Assembly: GCA_022562915.1 (NCBI GenBank)
Contig: JADFOJ010000028.1
Location: forward strand, 1 to 37,057
Origin: Planctomycetota bacterium
GTDB taxonomy: Bacteria > Planctomycetota > Phycisphaerae > Phycisphaerales > SM1A02
Length of the DNA stretch: 37,057 nucleotides
Direction of reading: 5' to 3'
In this document: positions 14,114 to 20,685 of the stretch, piece after piece
Layout: each line of letters starts with the position of its first letter
Numbering within the stretch: position 1 is the stretch's first letter
The notes under the pieces: generated by a model
Seen by the model: the letters and a program-made list of their open reading frames with translations, nothing else
Told to the model about the DNA's origin: nothing
Databases searched by the model: none
Made by a program: the position numbers and the translations under genes

Positions 14114-16180
14114 TCAGCTCCGTCTCACGAACCACACGGCGATTCCCAGGCCGAGGCAGGCACCGGGCATTATGGCCAGGGCGATCCATCGCCACAAAGC
14201 CAGGACCGACGGCGTCAACCCCTCCAGCCGCGCAACCTGCCGGCTCACCGGGCTCGACAGGATCAGGTCGTCCGCACCGCCGAGCCAACTGATCCCGGCC
14301 ATCAGGAGTTCATAGTTGCCCGGGTTCACCAGCACCATCCGGTCACCCCCCACCGGCACGACCACGTCGGCGAGATAGCTGAGCATCCAGCCGCCGGAGC
14401 CGACGAGCAGGAACCGCTGCGACCCGCTCTCGACGGGATTTCGTCGAACAACCGCGACCACCAGCGGCAGAGGCTCGCTGAAACGCTGTTCGGCATCGGG
14501 TTCGTCGAGGCTGGACGGGCTGACCATCCAGTCCGGCTCCAGCCAGCGGGTCGGAGACGGCGCCACAAAGGCGATCACGCTTTGACGAACATCGCCGAAG
14601 ACTGCCCCGGACGGATCGGCGAGACCGATCGCGATCGGCAGGTCGAACGATGTCTGGAGCCCGTGCACCGCCGAGCCGATCGCGTGACCATCGGAATAGT
14701 CGCTGAGTTGTATGACCCGCTGAGCACCTGCTTCGCCCTGAGCGGTGCGAACCGCTTCGATGACGACCCGACCGGTATCAACCGAGAGGCCGAAAGGCGC
14801 CGCGAGGTTGCGCCACGGGTCTCTCTGCCCCGTCCGGGACATCCCGCTGGGTGCGAGGCTCAGGAGCACCGGCTCACCGTCGGCGATGAGACCTCGCACC
14901 GCATCGATGAGCTTTCGCTCGGCGTCCGTGACGGCAAGGCTCGTTCGCTGCGGGATCGGCGGAGGGACCACGACCCAGACCACAGCCCGGTCGCGCGGCG
15001 GGGTCGGTTTGCCGCTGCGAGTGACGAGCCACTCCCGAACCTCCACCCGCGTCGCCCGGAGAATCTCCGCGGACCCGACGAAGTCGATGTTCTGGGCTCG
15101 GCGACTCAGCAGGGACTCGTCCTGGGCGTGCACGAGCATGCACAGCGGCATCTCGACGTCACCCTGGAGGACCCGGATCGCGGCGGAGATCGCCTGCTCG
15201 CCGCGAAAACGCTGATCGAAGGTCACCGCACCGGAGCCGCGGCTCCTGAGGTTCACCCGGGCGAAGAGCTGCTCGGACGGGACGACCGCGGCTCCGTGAG
15301 GACCGAACACGATCGCGGTCTCGCCCGCTTCGAGGCTCCGACCGATGCGGGCGAGCTCCAGCGGCGGCAGATGCTTCAACGGATCGGCCCGGGCGGCGAG
15401 TTCCTCGGCCCACCCCTGGAAGTCCTCGCGGTGGGCCGCCCCGTAGCGGCGCACGGCGAGGTTCGTCGCCGGGTTGTCGCGCCACTCGTTGAGCAGTTCG
15501 ACGATCTGGTAGATCTCGTCGCCCCAGGTCGTCAGGGCAACGGCGAGAACGCTCCGCGCGGTCTCATAATCCGGCAACGGCCGGCTGTCGCCCGTCGTCA
15601 CGGCGCGGTCCAGTTCGATCTCTACCTGGCGAGCCTGCTCCAGGCGCAGCGAGATCACCGCGACCAGCTGATCGATCTCCGGGCGGGCGACGTCGCCGGG
15701 ATCGATGCCCTTGCCGAGCGTGACCAGGCCGCCGGTCTGCCGCTGCAGAAAGACCCGGAAACCCTGCAGCGCGTCGCGCCCGTCGGCCAGCGCCGCATCG
15801 TACTCGGCGATCGGTTCCCGGTAGCTGTTGCGCAGACGCGTGAGCAGCGCTTCATACGTGTCAAGCGATGCGGGATCGGCGGGATCGATCCGCACGACCG
15901 AGATTCGCTCCGACGCTTTGCGGTACCGGTCCAGGACCTGCTCGACCTGCCGCAACAGGGCGCGGTCGACGCCTTCGTCGCCCATGACCACCGCGATCAG
16001 CCATTCGCCGTCCAGCCCGGCCAGCAGCTTCTTCGTCTGGGGGCTCAGTGAGTAGGCGCGGGTCTTGGTGGCATCGGCCTGCCAGCGGAGCCGCGGATGG
16101 GCGGCCAGCACGTTGACGACCACGGCGATCGTCACGACCGCCCCGAGATACACCGCCAGGTTGACCGTACGAGCGTTCAC
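14114..16180 (-). CDS. GldG-like ABC-associated membrane protein
   Basis: The 688-residue protein has an N-terminal span (VNLAVYLGAVVTIAVVVNVLA), the family signature RAYSLSPQTKKLLAGLDG just after it, a long exported region, and a C-terminal span near ALWRWIALAIMPGACLGLGIAVWF followed by RRS. This is the layout of GldG and related auxiliary subunits. The start is GTG at 16180, overlapping the TGA of the permease as GTGA, so translation is coupled. The frame stays open a further kilobase upstream, but that is antisense-like read-through of the permease and ATPase genes. GldG with GldA and GldF supports gliding in Bacteroidota; in non-gliding phyla the same set is frequent and its substrate is unknown. 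Confidence 0.88.
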   Translation of the reverse strand: MNARTVNLAVYLGAVVTIAVVVNVLAAHPRLRWQADATKTRAYSLSPQTKKLLAGLDGEWLIAVVMGDEGVDRALLRQVEQVLDRYRKASERISVVRIDPADPASLDTYEALLTRLRNSYREPIAEYDAALADGRDALQGFRVFLQRQTGGLVTLGKGIDPGDVARPEIDQLVAVISLRLEQARQVEIELDRAVTTGDSRPLPDYETARSVLAVALTTWGDEIYQIVELLNEWRDNPATNLAVRRYGAAHREDFQGWAEELAARADPLKHLPPLELARIGRSLEAGETAIVFGPHGAAVVPSEQLFARVNLRSRGSGAVTFDQRFRGEQAISAAIRVLQGDVEMPLCMLVHAQDESLLSRRAQNIDFVGSAEILRATRVEVREWLVTRSGKPTPPRDRAVVWVVVPPPIPQRTSLAVTDAERKLIDAVRGLIADGEPVLLSLAPSGMSRTGQRDPWRNLAAPFGLSVDTGRVVIEAVRTAQGEAGAQRVIQLSDYSDGHAIGSAVHGLQTSFDLPIAIGLADPSGAVFGDVRQSVIAFVAPSPTRWLEPDWMVSPSSLDEPDAEQRFSEPLPLVVAVVRRNPVESGSQRFLLVGSGGWMLSYLADVVVPVGGDRMVLVNPGNYELLMAGISWLGGADDLILSSPVSRQVARLEGLTPSVLALWRWIALAIMPGACLGLGIAVWFVRRS

Positions 16181-16911
16181 AACCACCGCCGCGCCTCCAG
16201 CGACCGGGCCGAGGCGATGAGCAGCACCACCGTCAGCGATCCGAAGTAGACGAAGTTTGCGGAATCGAAGAGTCCGATGGCGAAGTCGCGCAGCTTCAGT
16301 TCCGGATCGGTCGCGATCACGAGATCGTCCACACGGGCCTGCCACGCCATAGGCAGCAGGTCCGTCTGAAGCAGGCCCTTGGTTGCCAGCAGCATGATGA
16401 TCCAGAAGAAAACCGTCGTCAGGTAGGCCACGACCTGGCTCGACGTCAGCGTCGAAGCGAGTATCCCGCTGGCGAGGTAGACCGACCCGGCCAGCAGGAC
16501 CCCGAGGTAGCCGCACAGCATCTCGCCGTAGTCGGGGCGGCCGTACATCTCCAGAGCACCCACGAACACCAGCGTCGGCGAGAGCAACACCACGAGGAAG
16601 CCCAGTGCCGCGAGGTACTTGCCGACGATGATGTCGGCGGACCGGACGGGAGCGGTCAGGAGCATCTCGATGGTGCCGAGGCGCAACTCCTCGCTGATCA
16701 CTCGCATCGTGATCGCCGGGCATATGAGCATGAACGCCAGCATGCTGAAGGAGAAGACGGGGCGAAGCGTCGCCGGATCGCCGGAGTTGAACACGTATCG
16801 GACGAAGAGCCACCCGTTGACCAGCACGTACAGGGCCCCGATGACGTACCCGCCGGGGCTCAGGAAGTACGCTCGAAGCTCGCGGCCGGCGATCGCGGTG
16901 ACGGCTCTCAT
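16177..16911 (-). CDS. ABC-2 type permease (GldF-like)
   Basis: The 244-residue integral membrane protein has about six hydrophobic segments. The first follows RELRAYFLSPGGYVIGALYVLVNGWLF, and the conserved ISEELRLGTIEMLLTAPV loop, typical of ABC-2 permeases of the GldF/NosY type, lies near 72-90. It ends in ARSLEARRWL. It overlaps the ATPase stop by four bases (ATGA at 16908-16911) and the GldG-like start by four (GTGA at 16177-16180). The tight coupling implies a fixed stoichiometric complex with the ATPase and the GldG-like subunit. Confidence 0.9.
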   Translation of the reverse strand: MRAVTAIAGRELRAYFLSPGGYVIGALYVLVNGWLFVRYVFNSGDPATLRPVFSFSMLAFMLICPAITMRVISEELRLGTIEMLLTAPVRSADIIVGKYLAALGFLVVLLSPTLVFVGALEMYGRPDYGEMLCGYLGVLLAGSVYLASGILASTLTSSQVVAYLTTVFFWIIMLLATKGLLQTDLLPMAWQARVDDLVIATDPELKLRDFAIGLFDSANFVYFGSLTVVLLIASARSLEARRWL

Positions 16912-17852
16912 GTCGCGGCCCCGCCGGTGTCGTCCATGATTCGCATGAAGAGCCGCTCCAGCGTCGGCGCTTCGCGGTGGAGTTCCCGGACGGATCCCCC
17001 GGTCCGGGCGAGTGCCCGGGCGATCTCCTCGCGGAGATCCTGCTCGCCGTTGTCAGCGGTGACCGTAAACCGCTGCCAGGTGCCGTCTCGACCGGTCCTC
17101 TCGACGCGATCGACGCCCGGCACCGCTGCCAGCGCGGACTGCGCGCCGTCCGTGTCGCACTCAACGATGTAGCAGGCCTCGCCTGCCGCGGACGCCCGCA
17201 ACTGGTCGATCGAGCCGGCGGCCCGGATGCGCCCGCCGGAGAACATGATGATCCGGTCGCAGGTCAGTTCCACCTCGGCGAGGTTGTGCGAGCAGAGCAG
17301 GATCGTGTGGTCCCCCGCCAACTCCCGGATCAGCCCGCGGACCTCGCGGATCTGGGTGGGGTCGAGCCCCGAAGTCGGCTCGTCGAGGATCAGGATCGGC
17401 GGGCAATGCACCAGGGTCGCCGCGAGACCGACCCGCTGGCGGAACCCCTTGGACAACTGGCCAATGGGTCGCTTGACGACCTTGCCCAGCGAACAGCGCT
17501 GGACCGCCCGTCCGATCGCCTCCCGGCGGGCCCGGCGCGGCACCCCGTAGAGCCGGGCCCGGAAGGTGAGATACTCCTGGACCCTCATCTCCGAGTACAG
17601 CGGGGCGGATTCGGGCAGGTAGCCGATCTGCTGCTGGCCGCGGCGCGGCGAGCAGGCCATGTCGTGGCCGTCCACACGGACGACGCCGGCGGTGGGTCGC
17701 AGGTAGCCGCAGATCATCCGGATGGTCGTCGTCTTGCCCGCACCGTTGGGGCCCAGGAACCCCACGACCTGACCCCTCGGGATATCGAGATCCACCGAAT
17801 CTACGGCCAGGAATCTGCCGAACTTCTTTGTGAGGCGATGCGTCGTGATCAT
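16908..17852 (-). CDS. ABC transporter ATP-binding protein (GldA-like)
   Basis: The 314-residue ATPase powers the transporter made by the downstream genes. Walker A is GPNGAGKTTT at about 36-45, the signature is LSKGFRQRVGLA, Walker B is ILILDEPTSGLD and the switch His lies in LLCSHNLAEVE. The C-terminal 90 residues (ACYIVECDTDGAQSALAAV onward) form the accessory domain seen in GldA and related ABC-2 ATPases. The ATG at 17852 fits the family start MITTHRLTKKFG. No Shine-Dalgarno is clear. The gene heads a four-gene minus-strand operon and shares a 76-base intergenic region with the divergent regulator. Confidence 0.93.
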   Translation of the reverse strand: MITTHRLTKKFGRFLAVDSVDLDIPRGQVVGFLGPNGAGKTTTIRMICGYLRPTAGVVRVDGHDMACSPRRGQQQIGYLPESAPLYSEMRVQEYLTFRARLYGVPRRARREAIGRAVQRCSLGKVVKRPIGQLSKGFRQRVGLAATLVHCPPILILDEPTSGLDPTQIREVRGLIRELAGDHTILLCSHNLAEVELTCDRIIMFSGGRIRAAGSIDQLRASAAGEACYIVECDTDGAQSALAAVPGVDRVERTGRDGTWQRFTVTADNGEQDLREEIARALARTGGSVRELHREAPTLERLFMRIMDDTGGAAT

Positions 17853-17858
17853 TGGTCG

Positions 17859-17887
17859 TTCACACGGAGCGATCCTTGTTCTATAGT
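17859..17887 (+). promoter_or_regulatory. Promoter for the GAF/receiver regulator
   Basis: TTCACA (17859-17864), a 17-base spacer and TATAGT (17882-17887) match the sigma-70 consensus at five of six positions each. Initiation near 17894 would give a leader of about 35 bases to ATG 17929, or an almost leaderless TTG start at 17896. The minus strand of the same stretch offers TACTAT as a possible -10 for the ABC operon. Confidence 0.6.
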
Positions 17888-17928
17888 AGTAAGATTTGCT
17901 TGAAGGCACGCGACAAGACGATGTCCTC

Positions 17929-19635
17929 ATGACCTTGTCCCGTCCACGGCTGATACTGATGCCGGGCGATGCGCCCATCGAGGCGAGCCTGCTGGGACCG
18001 CTCCGGGAAACGTGCGAGATCATCAGGCTCGACGATCCCGGCCAGTTGGAGCGCGTCCTCGCCGAGTTGTCCCCGCACGCCCCGGCGGATACCGCGGCAC
18101 TGGCCCTGCAGCATATCGGTGAAGGCGCCGCCGTCGTGGACTCCGCCGGCACGGTCTCGTGGTGCAATGACCGCCTCGGCGAATACGACGAGGAAGTCCG
18201 CCGGAAGTTCGCCGAACTGTGCCTCGAGGCGATGGACCTGTTCAACGCCGAGGGCAGCTCCCCCCCGGCGACCCGCCGGGCGAGCCGGAAGTTCTCCTTC
18301 GACTGCGCCGACAGCTACTTCGAAATGGTCGTCTCACCCGGCACGACCGACGGCGACCGGCTCACCACCGTCGTGGGCGTCCTGTGGGACGTCACGGCGA
18401 CCCGGCGACTGCTCGACAAGCTGGACGCCATCGACGCCGCCGGAAGCGAACTGATGAAGATCGAGGCGGAGTCGATCGCGACGCTCACGATCACCGAGCG
18501 GCTGAAGCTGCTGGAGGAGAAGATCGTGAAGTACGTCCACGATCTCCTGGAGTTCGATGACTTCGAAGTGCGGATGCTGGATCGTGAGACCAACCGTCTC
18601 GACCTCGTGATCGCGATCGGCATCACGCCGTTGCGCATCGGTGAGGTCATCTACGCCGAGGCCGAGGGCAACGGCATCTCCGGGTACGTCGCGGTCTCCG
18701 GCGAGAGCTATCTCTGCCACGACGCCGCGAAGGACCCGCTGTACCGGGAGGGCCTCGACGATGCGGCCAGCTCGCTGACGGTGCCGCTGCGGCTGCACGA
18801 TCGCACGATCGGCGTCTTTAACATCGAATCCAAGACGACCAACGCCTTCAACGAGAACGACCGGCAGTTCGCGACGATCTTCGGCCGCTACATCGCGATG
18901 GCCATGAACATCCTGAACCTCCTGGTGGTGGAGCGGTTCACGACCAACGAGCAGGTGGCCCGCAATGTGCTCGGCGAGCTCAGTGATCCGCTCGCAGAGA
19001 TCACCAGCCGGGCCGAGTCGCTGCGCGAGGAACGACTCGCGGACGCCAGGACCCGCAGCGGTCTCGATGAGATCATCGGCGCGGTCGAGAAGATCCGCCG
19101 GCGGATCGAAGCATGCACGGCGGGGCCCAAGACGGTCCTGGGCGCGGAACAGGAGCTGCGCCGCGGCCGACCGGATCCCGACATGATCGGCAAGCGCGTG
19201 CTCGTCGCCGACGACGATGAAGAGATCCGCACCAGCGTCAGCGCGATCCTCACGCAGTATGGGTGTGACGTCGTCGCCTGCCCCGACGGCGGCAAGACGA
19301 TCGAGGTGCTCCGGGCCACGCCCCGGAACAGGGCCTTCCACCTGATCATCTCCGACATCAAGATGCCGGATCGCAGCGGTTACGAGGTGTTCCGGACCGC
19401 CCGGGAGGTCTCACCCGACACGCCGGTGATCCTCATGACCGGCTTCGGCTACGACCCGCACCACTCGATCGTCCGCGCCTCGCAGGAGGGGCTCCAGTCG
19501 TTCCTCTTCAAGCCGTTCAAGGCAGTTCAGCTCATCGACGAGGTCAGGAAGGCGCTCGCCCCGCCCAAGGTCAAGAAGCGATCGCGAAAACAGCAGGCGA
19601 AGAAGACCAGGCGCACCCCCGGCGCTCGGGCGTGA
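17929..19635 (+). CDS. GAF-domain response regulator with C-terminal receiver
   Basis: The 568-residue cytosolic protein has no membrane span. Residues 1-55 read like a degenerate receiver or N-terminal cap (RPRLILMPGDAPIEASLLGPL). A PAS-like block follows (GEGAAVVDSAGTVSWCNDRL), then a GAF domain at about 178-330 (EGNGISGYVAVSGESYLCHDAAKDP, VPLRLHDRTIGVFNIES). A helical segment resembling a histidine-kinase dimerisation region follows but reads GELSDPLAEI where HELRTPL is expected, so it has no phosphoacceptor His and no ATPase domain. Residues 422-545 are a full receiver: DDD at the acidic pocket, phospho-Asp D476 in ISDIKMPD, Thr in LMTG, Lys K528 in FKPF. The tail is lysine and arginine rich. 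Ligand and output are unknown. Start ATG 17929 is preferred; TTG 17896 is possible. Confidence 0.85.
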   Translation: MTLSRPRLILMPGDAPIEASLLGPLRETCEIIRLDDPGQLERVLAELSPHAPADTAALALQHIGEGAAVVDSAGTVSWCNDRLGEYDEEVRRKFAELCLEAMDLFNAEGSSPPATRRASRKFSFDCADSYFEMVVSPGTTDGDRLTTVVGVLWDVTATRRLLDKLDAIDAAGSELMKIEAESIATLTITERLKLLEEKIVKYVHDLLEFDDFEVRMLDRETNRLDLVIAIGITPLRIGEVIYAEAEGNGISGYVAVSGESYLCHDAAKDPLYREGLDDAASSLTVPLRLHDRTIGVFNIESKTTNAFNENDRQFATIFGRYIAMAMNILNLLVVERFTTNEQVARNVLGELSDPLAEITSRAESLREERLADARTRSGLDEIIGAVEKIRRRIEACTAGPKTVLGAEQELRRGRPDPDMIGKRVLVADDDEEIRTSVSAILTQYGCDVVACPDGGKTIEVLRATPRNRAFHLIISDIKMPDRSGYEVFRTAREVSPDTPVILMTGFGYDPHHSIVRASQEGLQSFLFKPFKAVQLIDEVRKALAPPKVKKRSRKQQAKKTRRTPGARA

Positions 19636-19732
19636 GGGAAGAAAAATAGACCGGGACTAATTTCCGACCGGTGGCATGCTTCTGCGCGGTGGCCGCAGCC
19701 CGGAAAATAGTCCCGGTCTATTTTCTTCCCTC
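19634..19732. repeat. Long inverted repeat between convergent stop codons
   Basis: A 33-base left arm (19634-19666) and a 32-base right arm (19701-19732) are complementary except for one bulged A and one mismatch, with a 34-base loop. Each arm itself contains a smaller dyad, AAAATAG-ACCGGGA-CTATTTT in the right arm read on the minus strand. The left arm starts within the TGA of the regulator gene, and the right arm contains the TAG and last codons of prmC. T-rich runs follow the stem on both strands, so it can act as a bidirectional terminator. The self-palindromic arms also resemble a dispersed REP or MITE-like unit in head-to-head pair. Confidence 0.85.
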
Positions 19733-20620
19733 CGCCACCAGCACCCGCCACAGTCCTTCGTGATCTTTCAGGACCACCGGCCCGGTCAGCACGCCGGTCT
19801 GTTCGACCAACCCCAACACGGCGTCGTGGTGCTGGTCGGCGATCTCCACGACGAGCCGGCCACCGGGGCGCAGCAGGGCCGCGGCACCGGCGATGATCGG
19901 GCGGATCACGTCGAGCCCGTCCGGGCCCCCGCGCAGAGCCGTCTCGGGCTCGTAGTCCTTCACGCCGGCCCCGACGGCCTGCCATTGATCGTCGCTGATA
20001 TACGGCGGGTTGGAGCAGATGACGTCGTACACGGCGCCGGCCCCGCCGGCGAGCGGTTCCAGCCCGGGGCCCCTGCGAAACTCGATCCTGTCCGCCACGC
20101 CGTGTGTCGCGCTGTTGCGGCGGGCGACGGCCAACGCCTCTTCGGAGACGTCCGTGGCCACGACGCGGGCCCCAGGCAGTTGCAATGCCAGCGAGATCGC
20201 CACACAGCCGCTGCCGGTGCCGATGTCGGCGATGAGCGGCTCGGCGCGGCCCGGCGCGGACCGGCACCACCGGATGACGTACTCCACCAGCGTCTCCGTG
20301 CATGGACGCGGGATGAGCACACCCCTCGAGACCGCGTACTTCCGGCTGAAGAACCAGGCGTGACCGACGAGGTACTGGGCAGGCTCGTGCCGGGCCGCCC
20401 GGGCCACGAGCGCGCGCAACGACGCCAGTTCCGGCGGCTCGGCGGGCCGATCGACCTCCATGTACAGCCGCATTCGCTCGCAGCCGATGACGTGCGAAAG
20501 GAGCATCTCAGCGACGACCCGCGGCGAATCGATCCCCTTCGATTCGAAGTCGCCGGTCATCCATTCCAGCAGCCGGCGCGTCGTCCACGTTTCCCCGGTC
20601 TTCAAGCGGGCCGTGGCCAT
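19718..20620 (-). CDS. prmC: Peptide chain release factor N5-glutamine methyltransferase
   Basis: The 300-residue enzyme methylates the Gln of the GGQ motif of RF1 and RF2 using S-adenosylmethionine. The N-terminal helical domain is followed by VLIPRPCTETLVE (the family normally has RPETE), the SAM loop DIGTGSGC at 132-139 and NPPY at 204-207, which binds the target Gln. Two in-frame ATGs lie at 20626 and 20620. TACACT on the minus strand ends directly at the first and six bases before the second, so the second is preferred as a leaderless start. The last codons lie inside the inverted repeat at 19701-19732. No prfA is adjacent. Confidence 0.93.
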   Translation of the reverse strand: MATARLKTGETWTTRRLLEWMTGDFESKGIDSPRVVAEMLLSHVIGCERMRLYMEVDRPAEPPELASLRALVARAARHEPAQYLVGHAWFFSRKYAVSRGVLIPRPCTETLVEYVIRWCRSAPGRAEPLIADIGTGSGCVAISLALQLPGARVVATDVSEEALAVARRNSATHGVADRIEFRRGPGLEPLAGGAGAVYDVICSNPPYISDDQWQAVGAGVKDYEPETALRGGPDGLDVIRPIIAGAAALLRPGGRLVVEIADQHHDAVLGLVEQTGVLTGPVVLKDHEGLWRVLVAEGRK

Positions 20621-20626
20621 GGACAT

Positions 20627-20632
20627 AGTGTA
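20627..20632 (-). promoter_or_regulatory. Putative -10 element for leaderless prmC mRNA
   Basis: Minus-strand TACACT is followed by ATGTCC and then ATG (20620). Six bases separate the hexamer from the preferred start. Confidence 0.45.
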
Positions 20633-20668
20633 ATCCGCCCGGTCCGCCCAGCCCGGGGCACGGCTGTT

Positions 20669-20674
20669 TATACT
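20669..20674 (+). promoter_or_regulatory. Putative -10 element for putA
   Basis: TATACT matches five of six consensus positions and ends 11 bases before the putA ATG, implying a leader of only about four or five bases. No Shine-Dalgarno site is present. Confidence 0.5.
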
Positions 20675-20685
20675 CCCCGGTCCCC

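Noticed and set aside
12721..16051. Long plus-strand frames opposite the DUF4340 and GldG-like genes
   Set aside because: Their composition is typical antisense (Arg/His/Gln/Pro rich), while the minus strand has a coherent operon with 4-base overlaps.
14114..17164. A 1,016-codon version of the GldG-like protein starting at 17164
   Set aside because: The first third overlaps the permease and ATPase genes in another phase. The GTG at 16180 overlapping the permease stop is the natural start.
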